A DNA stretch of 45,194 nucleotides from Bradyrhizobium sp. SZCCT0148 (GTDB taxonomy: Bacteria > Pseudomonadota > Alphaproteobacteria > Rhizobiales > Xanthobacteraceae): positions 1-45,194 of the forward strand of contig NZ_JAFCKT010000024.1 of the NCBI RefSeq assembly GCF_018129985.1. Reading direction: 5' to 3'. The translations under genes and the position numbers were made by a program. The notes below the pieces were generated by a model. The model made no database searches. It had not been told where the DNA came from and was given only the letters and a program-made list of their open reading frames with translations. Of the stretch, positions 34,216 to 42,703 are shown in pieces; within the stretch, counting starts at the first letter, position 1, and every line of letters starts with the position of its first letter.

Positions 34216-34941
34216 GTGGATATGGACCAGTTGAAGCGACAGGCGGCTGCGCGCGCGCTCGAGGAGGTGCGGGACGGCATGCAGCTCGGGCTCGGCACCG
34301 GCTCGACCGCCAAGCATTTCGTCGAGCTGCTCGGCGAGCGCGTCGCCGCCGGGCTCAAGGTGATCGGCGTGCCGACGTCCGAGGCGACTCGCCTCGATGC
34401 CGTCAGGTGCGGCGTGCCGCTGACCACGTTGGATGAGATCGACCATCTCGACCTCACAATTGACGGCGCCGACGAGATCGATCCCGAACTCAACCTGATC
34501 AAGGGCGGCGGCGGTGCGCTGCTGCGCGAGAAGATCGTGGCTGCGGCCTCGGATCGCATGATCGTGATCGCCGATGACACCAAATGGGTGCCGACGCTCG
34601 GCGCATTTCCGCTCCCGATCGAGGTCATCCCGTTCGGGCTTGGCGCGACGCGCCGGGCGATCGAGAAGGCATTTGCCGAATGCGGCGTTTCCGGGCAAAT
34701 GGCGGTCCGCAAGGCCAAAGGCGGGGACAAGGACGGCCACGTTTTCGTCACCGACGGCGGCCACTGGATCGTCGATGCAAAGCTCGGACGGATCGAGGAT
34801 CCTGCGCGTCTCGCCAAGGCGTTGAGCGCGATCCCCGGCGTGGTCGAGCACGGGTTATTCATCGGCTTGGCCAGCTCGGCCGTACTGGCGGGCGGCGAGG
34901 GAATTCGCGTGATTGAACGGCGTAAGCCGAAAGGAGACTAG
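34216..34941 (+). CDS. rpiA: Ribose-5-phosphate isomerase A
   Basis: A 241-residue enzyme that interconverts ribose 5-phosphate and ribulose 5-phosphate. Conserved blocks are LGLGTGSTAKHFVELL, LTIDGADEIDP with catalytic acids, and KGGGGALLREKIVA. Three in-frame starts exist (GTG 34204, GTG 34216, ATG 34222); GTG 34216 has GAGGTGGG at a fitting distance. It is the first gene of an operon with DUF2059 and gor, the usual arrangement in rhizobia. Confidence 0.93.
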   Translation: MDMDQLKRQAAARALEEVRDGMQLGLGTGSTAKHFVELLGERVAAGLKVIGVPTSEATRLDAVRCGVPLTTLDEIDHLDLTIDGADEIDPELNLIKGGGGALLREKIVAAASDRMIVIADDTKWVPTLGAFPLPIEVIPFGLGATRRAIEKAFAECGVSGQMAVRKAKGGDKDGHVFVTDGGHWIVDAKLGRIEDPARLAKALSAIPGVVEHGLFIGLASSAVLAGGEGIRVIERRKPKGD

Positions 34942-34943
34942 GA

Positions 34944-35486
34944 ATGAAGAGCGTCTTGAAGTTTTTGCCGGCTGCGACCCTCGCGATGGGACTGGCCCTC
35001 ACGGTCGTCCCGGCCGCTGCGCAGCAGGCAGCGCCCAAGGCAGCTGCCGCACCCGCGCAGCCGAAAGCCTCGCCCGCGGCGGTTGCGGCGGCCAAGGAGA
35101 TCCTGCAGATCAAGAACGCCACCGCGATGTATGCGGGCGCCGTGCCCGGTCTCGTCCAGAAGACCAAGATCGCGCTGATCCAGCAGAATCTGAACTACCA
35201 GAAGGACCTCAACGAGGTCGCCCCGATCGTCGAACAGCAGCTCAATGGCCGTCAGAACGAAATCGGCGATGGCATGGCACAGATCTACGCCAGCGAGTTT
35301 ACCGAGCAGGAGCTGAAGGATCTCGTCGTCTTCTACAAGTCGCCGCTGGGCAAGAAGCTCATCGACGCCGAGCCGCGCGCCATCGGGCTCAGCATGGCCT
35401 TCATGAACTCCTGGGCCCAGAACTTCTCCGAGACCGTGATGGGGGCTTTTCGCGCCGAGATGCGCAAGCGTGGCAAGGAAATCTGA
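34944..35486 (+). CDS. DUF2059 domain exported protein
   Basis: A 180-residue protein with a Sec signal peptide (about 1-27, cleavage near AAAQ), an Ala/Pro/Lys-rich linker (about 28-48) and a helical DUF2059 domain (about 90-165, with IYASEFTEQELKDLVVFYKSPLGKK). Periplasmic; function unknown. Its Shine-Dalgarno lies in the end of rpiA, two bases separate the genes, and gor follows 46 bp later. Confidence 0.88.
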   Translation: MKSVLKFLPAATLAMGLALTVVPAAAQQAAPKAAAAPAQPKASPAAVAAAKEILQIKNATAMYAGAVPGLVQKTKIALIQQNLNYQKDLNEVAPIVEQQLNGRQNEIGDGMAQIYASEFTEQELKDLVVFYKSPLGKKLIDAEPRAIGLSMAFMNSWAQNFSETVMGAFRAEMRKRGKEI

Positions 35487-35532
35487 CAGACACTATCTGA
35501 TCGGTAATTCCTGATGGGGGTCGGAGTGGACA

Positions 35533-36921
35533 ATGGCTGAATTCGACGTCGACCTCTTCGTCATCGGTGGTGGTTCGGGCGGCGTGCGTGCCGCCCGGAT
35601 CGCGGCCGGCTACGGCGCCCGCGTGATGATCGCGGAAGAGTATCGCATGGGCGGCACCTGCGTGATCCGCGGCTGCGTGCCCAAGAAGCTGTTCGTGATC
35701 GGCTCGCATTTCCGCCACGAGCTCGAGGATGCCGCGGGTTTCGGCTGGACCGTCCCGCCCGCCAGCTTCGACTGGCCGACGCTCATTGCCAACAAGGACA
35801 AGGAGATCGCGCGGCTCGAGGCAGCCTACACCGCCAATGTCGAGAAGTCGGGCGCGCAGATCGTCAAGAGCCGCGCGGTGATCGCGGACAAGCACACCGT
35901 CCGCCTGCTCGAGAACGACCGCAAGATCACCGCGAAGTACATTCTGATCGCCACCGGCGGCGCGCCCAACCACGGTGCGGCGATTCCCGGCATCGAGCAC
36001 GTGATCTCCTCCAACGAGGCATTTCATCTGAAGAAGCTGCCGAAGCGGATCGTGATCCAGGGCGGCGGCTACATCGCGCTGGAATTCGCCGGCATCTTCG
36101 CCGGCTTCGGCTCCGACGTGACCGTGATCTATCGCGGCGACAACATCCTTCGCGGTTTCGACGAGGATGTTCGTACCCATGTTCGTGCCGAAATGGAGAA
36201 GCAGGGCATCACCATTCTCACCGGCTGCACGGTGAGCAAGGTCGACCGCCACGGCGACGAGTTCACCACGCATCTGTCGAATGGATCGAGCCTCGCCTCC
36301 GACCAGGTGATGTTCGCGATCGGCCGCCATCCGGCAGTGGCCAATCTCGGGCTGGAGAACGCCGGTGTCGCCATCAACCCGGCAAACGGCGGCATCGCGG
36401 TCGACCATTTCTCGAAGAGCTCGGTCGACAGCATCTATGCGATCGGCGACGTCACCCATCGCTTCAATTTGACGCCGGTCGCGATCCGCGAGGGCCATGC
36501 CTTCGCCGACACCGTGTTCGGCAAGCGTAGCGTGCAGGTCGATCACGCCAACATCCCGACTGCCGTGTTCTCGCAGCCGGAGGTCGGCACGGTTGGTCTG
36601 ACGGAAACCGAGGCGCGCGCCCAATTCAGTCACGTCGACATCTACAAGACCTCGTTCCGCCCGATCAAGGCGACGATGTCGGGCCGCGACACGCGCGTGC
36701 TGATGAAGCTGGTCGTCGATGGTGCGAGCGACCGCGTGCTCGGCTGCCACATCGTCGGCGACGCCGCCGCCGAGATCACGCAGGTCGTCGCGATCGCAGT
36801 GAAGATGAAAGCGACCAAGGCCGATTTCGACGCGACCATCGCGCTGCATCCGACCGCGGCCGAAGAGCTGGTCACCATGCGCACGCCGACGGCGCGCCAT
36901 GTACGTCAGGCGGCGGAGTAG
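35533..36921 (+). CDS. gor: Glutathione-disulfide reductase
   Basis: A 462-residue flavoprotein that reduces glutathione disulfide with NADPH. The FAD motif is VIGGGSGGVRAAR, the redox-active disulfide is in GTCVIRGCVPKK, the NAD(P) motif is QGGGYIALEFAGI, and the C-terminal dimer block HPTAAEELVTM supplies the catalytic His-Glu. Supplies NADPH-dependent thiol balance, next to rpiA of the pentose phosphate path. Confidence 0.95.
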   Translation: MAEFDVDLFVIGGGSGGVRAARIAAGYGARVMIAEEYRMGGTCVIRGCVPKKLFVIGSHFRHELEDAAGFGWTVPPASFDWPTLIANKDKEIARLEAAYTANVEKSGAQIVKSRAVIADKHTVRLLENDRKITAKYILIATGGAPNHGAAIPGIEHVISSNEAFHLKKLPKRIVIQGGGYIALEFAGIFAGFGSDVTVIYRGDNILRGFDEDVRTHVRAEMEKQGITILTGCTVSKVDRHGDEFTTHLSNGSSLASDQVMFAIGRHPAVANLGLENAGVAINPANGGIAVDHFSKSSVDSIYAIGDVTHRFNLTPVAIREGHAFADTVFGKRSVQVDHANIPTAVFSQPEVGTVGLTETEARAQFSHVDIYKTSFRPIKATMSGRDTRVLMKLVVDGASDRVLGCHIVGDAAAEITQVVAIAVKMKATKADFDATIALHPTAAEELVTMRTPTARHVRQAAE

Positions 36922-37103
36922 GGCGGCGATCACCGGCTGGTTTCCTATTGCCCGACGGACCGATCATTTGGCCAAGGCGCCGTGCGCATCGGGACGATCG
37001 TTTATTCCGTCGCGACATTCTTCTGGGCCGCGCCGCTCCGGGGGTGCATCCGGAGCAGACGGCCTTTCCGGGGAACATGCTGCAGCGCTGCCGCTTACCC
37101 TCC

Positions 37104-37334
37104 ATGCCCCGATATTTTTTTCATATTTATCATCATTGCGACGACCTCGACCGCGTAGGCGAGGAATTGCCCGACAGGCATGCCGCCTGGCAGGAAGCGA
37201 CGGTCACAGCAGGTCGGATTCTTCAAGGTCTGGACGGCAGGCTCAAGCCCGATCGCGAATGGCGGATGGAAGTCACCGACGAATTTCAGAACCCGCTCTT
37301 TGTCTTGCACATTCAGGCTGAGAGACTGAAGTGA
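37104..37334 (+). CDS. DUF6894 family small protein
   Basis: A 76-residue protein beginning MPRYFFHIYHHCDDLDRVGEEL, which matches a small family abundant in Bradyrhizobium. These proteins usually start PRYFFH and carry a D-x-x-G-xEL block, then a helix and a hydrophobic strand (FVLHIQAERL). Function is unknown. The family start is ATG 37104; an in-frame ATG at 37077 has a better Shine-Dalgarno (GGGGAA) and would add nine residues. The 182 bp between gor and this gene holds no recognisable gene. Confidence 0.8.
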   Translation: MPRYFFHIYHHCDDLDRVGEELPDRHAAWQEATVTAGRILQGLDGRLKPDREWRMEVTDEFQNPLFVLHIQAERLK

Positions 37335-37610
37335 GGTTGCCCACTGGTGGCGACAGGCAAGGCGGCCGGCGGCGTCAGCTGTCACGCAACGCGACTTCAC
37401 CCGCGCTCAGCGCGAGGCCATGCAATCGTCAGCCCGCGTTGCTGCGTGAAGCAGTCGAGTGACTGTACCGACGCGGGTCATGACGGAAGCGAAAGCTAAC
37501 CATCCTGCCCAGTCAAATGATGTTCGAGGCCAAGAGACCGAAGCAACGAGGTTGCTCCGGTATCTTGCCTTCAGACCTTGGACTCAGATCCGTCTGGCCC
37601 GATAAGGCCC

Positions 37611-38618
37611 TCAGTGCAGCGTGCCCGCCGCGACCTCGTTGACCGCGGCCATCAGGTCGGCCGTGTCGGACTGCTGGATCATGTGACCCGCATTCGGGAC
37701 GCGACGCATCTTGCTGTGCTTGATTTCGTCATGCAGCCGGCCGGACTGCTCATCGATATCGATCAGGCGGTCATCCTCGCCGGCCAGGATGGTGACCGGC
37801 ATGGCCAGCTCGCCGTAGGTCTTGGAAGACAGCATTGCAGCAGGAACCATCAGCGCCGCCTCGGCCGCGCCGGCCCGCAGCTGCGAAGGACGCACCGCCA
37901 GTGATTTGGGGAAGCCGTCAAACTTTTGCGGGACGGATTTCGGCCCGAACAGCTGGCGCAGCATCGTCGGCCACATCAGACGGCTGAGGATCGGGGAGAT
38001 CGTGTAACTGAGGATATCGCCAAATCCGGGGATCGCCGGTCCCGCCATCGCCATCATCGCGTCACCGCGGGCTGTCGGGAAATAGTAGCCCGACGCCAGG
38101 ATCAGCGCCTCGACCATTGAGGGGTGCCTGCTTGCCAGGGCGATCGCAACCGACGCGCCCCAGGAATGTCCGAGCACGATCGCCTTCTCGACGCCGAGCT
38201 GCGCGAGCGCATCCTTGAAGAGGTCGGCCTGGGCCGCAGGCGTCCACACCACGTTGCGGGGCCTCAGGCTGTGGCCGAAGCCGGGACGATCGAACACGAT
38301 GACGCGATAGTCTTTCGCGGCGAGGTCAATCAGGCCGCTCGATTGGAAATCCTGAATCATGCTGCCATTGCCATGGAGCAGCACCAGCGGGCGTCCGGAA
38401 CCACGCTCCACGTAATGCAGGCGAACGCCATCGACGTCGATGAATCGCCCTTGAGGCGGGTTGTCGCGCTGCGCCTTGTCGGCAAGGCGCCGATTGACGA
38501 CCGCGGCTGTTGCCATCAGGCCGGCCGCTGCGACAAGGGCGGAGGCGAACGGATATTCCGCGAGCGTGCGAAGGGTCGTCGCCGCCAGCGATGGCGAACG
38601 CTTTTTCAGTATGCGCAT
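37611..38618 (-). CDS. Alpha/beta hydrolase fold protein, membrane-anchored
   Basis: A 335-residue hydrolase. An N-terminal hydrophobic segment (about 22-42) is a probable membrane anchor. The fold has the oxyanion segment LVLLHGNGSMIQDF, nucleophile Ser in LGHSWGASVA, an acid in AGEDDRLID and His in NAGHMIQQ. Substrate unknown. It lies 58 bp downstream of the alcohol dehydrogenase on the same strand, probably one transcript. The 276 bp between its stop and the DUF6894 gene shows nothing clear. Confidence 0.87.
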   Translation of the reverse strand: MRILKKRSPSLAATTLRTLAEYPFASALVAAAGLMATAAVVNRRLADKAQRDNPPQGRFIDVDGVRLHYVERGSGRPLVLLHGNGSMIQDFQSSGLIDLAAKDYRVIVFDRPGFGHSLRPRNVVWTPAAQADLFKDALAQLGVEKAIVLGHSWGASVAIALASRHPSMVEALILASGYYFPTARGDAMMAMAGPAIPGFGDILSYTISPILSRLMWPTMLRQLFGPKSVPQKFDGFPKSLAVRPSQLRAGAAEAALMVPAAMLSSKTYGELAMPVTILAGEDDRLIDIDEQSGRLHDEIKHSKMRRVPNAGHMIQQSDTADLMAAVNEVAAGTLH

Positions 38619-38676
38619 AAGACACTTTCGCTGACGTCAGCCAGCCATTTGAGAGTGGGGAAGGAATACTTCCGGA

Positions 38677-39852
38677 TTAACGTCCTGGTCTCAGCACGAC
38701 CTTGATGACGCCGGCTTCTTTGTCGCGGAATTTCTGGTACATCTCCGGCGCGTCTTCGAGGCTGGCCGGATGGGTCACCACAAAGCTGGGATCGATTTCG
38801 CCTTCGACGATCTTGGCGAGCAGCGGCTTGGTATAGGCCTGAACGTGGGTCTGACCTGTCTTGATGGTCAGTCCCTTGTTCATTGCGGCGCCGATCGGGA
38901 TCTTGTCACCCATTCCGACATAAACGCCGGGGATCGAGATCGTGCCCGCCTTGCGGCAAGCCATGATGGCCTGACGCAGAACGTGAACGCGATCTGTTGC
39001 CAGGAAAGTGGCCGCCTTGACCTTGTCGAGCACCGCGTCTGCCGAGCCGTGGCCCGATGCCTCGCAGCCCACCGCATCGATGCAGCTGTCGGGACCGCGC
39101 TTGTTGGTTCGCCGCATCAATTCCTCATGGACGTCGGACTTCGAGAAATCGATGGTTTCGGCACCGCCGGCTTCCGCCATCTCGAGACGCTCGGGCACTT
39201 CGTCGATGGCGATGACGCGTCCAGCGCCCAGCATGAGTGCGGAGCGAATCGCGAACTGGCCGACGGGGCCGCAGCCCCAGATCGCAACGGTGTCGCCCGG
39301 CTCGATCTGCGCATTGACGGCAGCCATGTAGCCGGTGGGAAAGATGTCGGACAGGAACAGCGCCTGCTCATCGGTGATGCTGTCGGGAATCTTGATCGGA
39401 CCGACATCGGCCATCGGCACGCGCAGATACTCGGCTTGTCCACCCGAATAGCCGCCCAGCATGTGGCTGAAGCCAAAAAGTCCGGCGGGCGACTGGCCCA
39501 TCGCCTTGGCGGCGATCTCCGCGTTCGGATTGGTCCGGTCGCAGCAGGAGAACAATCCTTGCTGGCAGAACCAGCAATTGCCGCAGCTGATCGTGAAGGG
39601 AACGACGACGCGGTCGCCGATCTTCAGATTCGTCACTTCCGAGCCCAATTCGATCACTTCGCCCATGTTTTCATGGCCGAGAATGTCACCGCTCTCCATG
39701 GTCGGCTGGTAGCCGTCGAAGAGATGCAGGTCCGAGCCGCAGATGGCGCAGGCGGTAATCTTGATGATCGCATCACGCGGATGCTGGATCTTGGGATCCG
39801 GGACCGTGTCGACCCGGACGTCGCCTTTGCCGTGCCAACAGAGTGCACGCAT
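38677..39852 (-). CDS. Zinc-dependent alcohol dehydrogenase (glutathione-independent formaldehyde dehydrogenase-like)
   Basis: A 391-residue MDR-superfamily dehydrogenase. Catalytic zinc ligands are in AICGSDLHL and LGHENMGEV. The structural zinc site has four cysteines in SCGNCWFCQQGLFSC. The coenzyme motif is IWGCGPVGQFA with an acidic residue after it (IDEVPE), which suggests NAD. The long middle region places it with the FDH-like group. ATG 39852 is used; a TTG two codons upstream is in frame. A possible EcfG promoter lies about 60-85 bp upstream. Confidence 0.9.
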   Translation of the reverse strand: MRALCWHGKGDVRVDTVPDPKIQHPRDAIIKITACAICGSDLHLFDGYQPTMESGDILGHENMGEVIELGSEVTNLKIGDRVVVPFTISCGNCWFCQQGLFSCCDRTNPNAEIAAKAMGQSPAGLFGFSHMLGGYSGGQAEYLRVPMADVGPIKIPDSITDEQALFLSDIFPTGYMAAVNAQIEPGDTVAIWGCGPVGQFAIRSALMLGAGRVIAIDEVPERLEMAEAGGAETIDFSKSDVHEELMRRTNKRGPDSCIDAVGCEASGHGSADAVLDKVKAATFLATDRVHVLRQAIMACRKAGTISIPGVYVGMGDKIPIGAAMNKGLTIKTGQTHVQAYTKPLLAKIVEGEIDPSFVVTHPASLEDAPEMYQKFRDKEAGVIKVVLRPGR

Positions 39853-40300
39853 GGTCAAATCTCCATTTTGAGGGACGGCATGCGCGTTTACCGGTCATGT
39901 CGTGCAGGTCCAACAGAAGGGAGGGAGGGATGTTCCTAACCCGATGAATGCCGCCCGGCAGTCGATTAGGGCCGTCGACAAGGGGGCAGGAACCGGCTTC
40001 TCAGGCAACGCTCTGGCGAATGTCGTTTGAGACACCATATTCAGAGTATCACGGGCACGGATATGCTTGGCGCCCGGTGACAGAGAGACGCTGCCGCGCT
40101 CCCGCCACAGACCGGAGGCGCGCATTGAACGGTAATCTCTCATTCTTTGAATCGTCGTCGCAAGCTGGAGCGCGCGAGTGGTTCAGGACAATGGCTGACA
40201 TTGCGTCGCCACGGCATCACACGAGCGGTGCTGGGATCTCATCCGCAAAACACGTTGGCTTGATCTCGCCACACTCCGACACACCACGAGGATATTGGTC
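39853..40300. other. 448-bp intergenic region between dehydrogenase and small gene
   Basis: No convincing gene is seen; open frames here have no family resemblance and no good start. It contains the EcfG-like promoter for the dehydrogenase and the Shine-Dalgarno ACGAGGA in front of the small gene at 40301. Confidence 0.6.
39911..39936 (-). promoter_or_regulatory. Possible EcfG (general stress sigma factor) promoter
   Basis: On the minus strand GGAAC (39936..39932) is followed after 16 bases by TGTT. The rhizobial general-stress consensus is GGAAC-N16-17-CGTT, so there is one mismatch. The position suits a transcript for the dehydrogenase-hydrolase pair, enzymes often found in such regulons. 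Confidence 0.3.
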
Positions 40301-40504
40301 ATGACTGGGAACCGCAGCCGTGCACGACAGGCGACCTCGCTTGCCGAACGTCTCGCAGCCGATGCAGTGAGGCTGCGTGAGCAGGCCTCGAGCCTTGAAC
40401 CGGGAGCGGAGCGAGACGCGCTCTTGAACAAGGCGCACCGCAACAAGATGGCTGCCGATATCAACGCGTGTCTGACCTCTCCGGCGCACCGGCTTCCGGA
40501 ATAA
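40301..40504 (+). CDS. Small hypothetical protein
   Basis: A 67-residue, highly charged, Ala/Arg-rich helical protein (LAERLAADAVRLREQASSLEPGAERDALLNKAHRNK) with no signal or membrane segment. A good Shine-Dalgarno (ACGAGGA) lies 8 bases before ATG 40301. I do not recognise a named family; similar short helical proteins are common beside stress genes in Bradyrhizobium. Confidence 0.65.
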   Translation: MTGNRSRARQATSLAERLAADAVRLREQASSLEPGAERDALLNKAHRNKMAADINACLTSPAHRLPE

Positions 40505-40590
40505 GCGCGCGGACGACGGTGCCGGCGGGCAAGACCTGCTCGCGCCGCTCGCTGACGACGATGCCGCTGCGGGTCCGAGATCGCTTGCCA

Positions 40591-40616
40591 GGCCCGCTTG
40601 GGCGGGCCCTTCCTTG
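40591..40616. terminator. Hairpin between convergent genes, probable terminator
   Basis: GGCCCGC (40591-40597) pairs with GCGGGCC (40602-40608) around TTGG, followed by CTTCCTTG. It lies between the small gene (stop 40504) and the convergent bicupin gene (stop 40622). The T-run is weak. Confidence 0.5.
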
Positions 40617-40621
40617 TACGA

Positions 40622-41758
40622 CTACCCGTAGAGATATCCGACCGGCTTACCTTCGGTGCGCAGCGGACGAATGTCCTTCTGCGTGATGATCTGGCCGGCG
40701 AGACCGTCGATCTCGTCGCGCTGGGTCGGCGTCCAGCTGCGGAGATCGTTCATGCCCTTGAGCAGACCGAGCCGGAGCACCTGCGTGTTCTCTCCCACCG
40801 CAATGAGGCTGATCGAGCTCTTGCCCGCGGTCACGACGTCGCCGGCCGCGAGCTCGAAGGTCTCGCCCGCCTTGTTCTTGAATTCGGCCGTGCCGCGAAT
40901 GACGCGATAGATCACCACCTCGCCCTTGGCGAACGAGGCGGCGTCTGCTGATGACGATGTGCTCTTCGGCAGCAGCGACCCGCCGCGCGGGTCGGTTGCG
41001 ATGATGTGCCCGGTGACGAGTTGGCCGCTCGGTGCTTCGATGCCGATGTCGCGCGCGTAAACCGGCAGCGCCGATCTGATCGAACCGTCGCTCAGCGGCT
41101 TGAATAGAGCATCCAGCGCCAGCGGATCCTGAAGCCAGAAGCCGGCATTGGCCGGGCGATCGTGCAGCGGATGGCTCCAGGCCACGCGCGGCGTCTCGGC
41201 TTCATTGATCTGGTCCGGACCGACGATGGTCGGATTCGGAAAGGTGGTGGGATCGGTGATGAACGCTTCGAGGAATTTGCCCGAATAGCCCATCGAGACC
41301 GGATCCGGCACCACCGTCTGCGGCGTCTTCAAGTTCTCTTCGGTCGACAGTCCCGACCAGGTGTAGAACAGCTGGCGATGCACGATCGCGCTTTGCAGCA
41401 TTACGGCGCCGGGGCCGACATTGTAGAAGCGCCCGTCATAGTCGAAGGTGAACGCGCCCGAGGTCACCAGCACCAGCTGGAAGCCGCCGGGTGGAAGATG
41501 CAGGTGGAAATCGGTGGGACCCGTGTCGGGGCGGTAGATCGGCAGGTTGGTCGCGACTTCGTGGAGCAGGAAGGTTTCGTTGTTGGCGTGAAAGCCTTCG
41601 TTGGCGCGGTTGTAGAGTGCTTGCGGACGATAGGTCGCCTCGAACTTCGCATTCCGGTCGCGGTCGATGGCGACGAAGTCCTGCATGTTGAGGCGGAGCG
41701 GCGCGCCGTTCGGATGGGTGAGGCCGGTGGTCCTGAGATCGCCCGCATGCACGTTCAT
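40622..41758 (-). CDS. Bicupin protein of unknown function (homogentisate dioxygenase-like fold)
   Basis: A 378-residue protein. Two cupin-like regions are seen: one around residues 65-135 (DFHLHLPPGGFQLVLVTSGAFTFDY, with GPGAVMLQSAIVHRQ) and one around 290-345 (VVIYRVIRGTAEFKNKAG and ELAAGDVVTAG). His residues in FHLHLPP and VHRQ could bind metal in the first domain; the second lacks an evident histidine set and may be structural. Length and layout recall homogentisate dioxygenase-like and quercetinase-like bicupins, but the usual catalytic cluster is not clear. ATG 41758 follows GGAGAA. Function not assigned. Confidence 0.75.
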   Translation of the reverse strand: MNVHAGDLRTTGLTHPNGAPLRLNMQDFVAIDRDRNAKFEATYRPQALYNRANEGFHANNETFLLHEVATNLPIYRPDTGPTDFHLHLPPGGFQLVLVTSGAFTFDYDGRFYNVGPGAVMLQSAIVHRQLFYTWSGLSTEENLKTPQTVVPDPVSMGYSGKFLEAFITDPTTFPNPTIVGPDQINEAETPRVAWSHPLHDRPANAGFWLQDPLALDALFKPLSDGSIRSALPVYARDIGIEAPSGQLVTGHIIATDPRGGSLLPKSTSSSADAASFAKGEVVIYRVIRGTAEFKNKAGETFELAAGDVVTAGKSSISLIAVGENTQVLRLGLLKGMNDLRSWTPTQRDEIDGLAGQIITQKDIRPLRTEGKPVGYLYG

Positions 41759-42133
41759 GACGTTCTCCGCTCTGCGCCGTTGCTTCGCTGGCCATGTCAT
41801 TGCGAATTTTGGGCCAGTTGGTTTGCGAAGCAGCAAGCGTCCACGGCACCGTGATGCAGACGCGGCGGTTCGGGAAAAATCCGGTGGTTGCACGGGAGGT
41901 TAGATCGACGGCTGGCTCTGATCGTCCGACGCGTGCCGCAGCGGCGCGATTGCGGCGCGGCGACGGGGCCTGTCTAATTTGTCGGCAAGCTCGCCAACGC
42001 GCGTGCAACGGCAGAGGCTACGGATCGGTACGAAGCCGCCCTTGGCATCGGCGATGACGCCGGGACCAGCGCCACGGCGATTGACAGATTGTTCATGTTT
42101 TGTTCTTATGCTGCGACCGAGATGGAGGCAGCC
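41759..42133. other. 375-bp intergenic region with REP-like remnant and LexA box
   Basis: Near 41795-41833 the sequence GTCATTGCGA followed by TTTGCGAAGCAGCA resembles the degenerate core of a Bradyrhizobium extragenic repeat (GTCATTGCGAG...GCGAAGCAATCC). A LexA-type box is at 42091-42105. A minus-strand frame covers part of the gap, but no start codon or known family was found for it. Confidence 0.45.
42091..42105 (+). promoter_or_regulatory. LexA box (GTTC-N7-GTTC)
   Basis: GTTCATGTTTTGTTC exactly fits the alphaproteobacterial LexA motif GTTC-N7-GTTC. It ends 28 bp before the ATG of the small gene at 42134, an ideal place for repression. SOS control is inferred. Confidence 0.6.
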
Positions 42134-42442
42134 ATGGACAACCGTATCAACGAAATCCGCAGAACGATCAGGGCGCTCCGCGTCAGCATGCGCGAAGCCG
42201 AAGCCATCATGCATGAGCAGATCAATCGCTCGGAGGACTGCAGCTTCGTGGCGCAGGAAGTCATCAAGATGCGCTCGGTCATGAGCCTGCTGGTGAAGGA
42301 GCGAACCGCGCTCGGCGATTACGAGCCGATCCTCGTGAACAATTTCTTCATCCCGCGACGCCGGCCGACGCGAAAGCCGGCCGCGGCTCGGGCGCCGACG
42401 GTCGAGTCCGTGTTCCGGCCGCGCGTGGTGGCGCGGGCGTGA
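42134..42442 (+). CDS. Small helical protein, putatively SOS-regulated
   Basis: A 102-residue protein. The first 65 residues are charged and helical (INEIRRTIRALRVSMREAEAIMHEQI and FVAQEVIKMRSVMSLLVKER), probably a coiled coil or helical hairpin. The C-terminal third is basic and Pro/Ala/Arg-rich (RRRPTRKPAAARA), as in nucleic-acid-binding tails. GATGGAGG precedes ATG 42134. A longer in-frame start (42089) overlaps the LexA box and is unlikely. No named family recognised. Confidence 0.7.
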   Translation: MDNRINEIRRTIRALRVSMREAEAIMHEQINRSEDCSFVAQEVIKMRSVMSLLVKERTALGDYEPILVNNFFIPRRRPTRKPAAARAPTVESVFRPRVVARA

Positions 42443-42455
42443 CGCGGAAGCCGGC

Positions 42456-42641
42456 TCAATCGAAAGCGTGAGGCGCAGCCCGATCCGGCTTGCCGGCCGG
42501 GCTGTCCGCCCACTTAGCCATCTCGATGGTCCGCGCATCGACGCCCTCGCACCACAAGCAGTTCGGCCGCGCGCGGCCGTTCTCGGACAGGATCGGGACC
42601 ATGCTGTGGCCGCAACCTGCGCACCGGGCGATGTCAGTCAT
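42456..42641 (-). CDS. Small zinc-ribbon protein
   Basis: A 61-residue protein with two Cys pairs, CAGC near residue 7 and CLWC near residue 28, that form a typical zinc ribbon. The rest is short and polar. ATG 42641 follows GAGGAA. It lies between convergent and same-strand neighbours; its role is unknown. Confidence 0.72.
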   Translation of the reverse strand: MTDIARCAGCGHSMVPILSENGRARPNCLWCEGVDARTIEMAKWADSPAGKPDRAAPHAFD

Positions 42642-42703
42642 GCATTCCTCTACGGCGTATCAAATCAGAAATGACGTTCTCGTCCGCGAAGCTTGCGCGG
42701 GCG

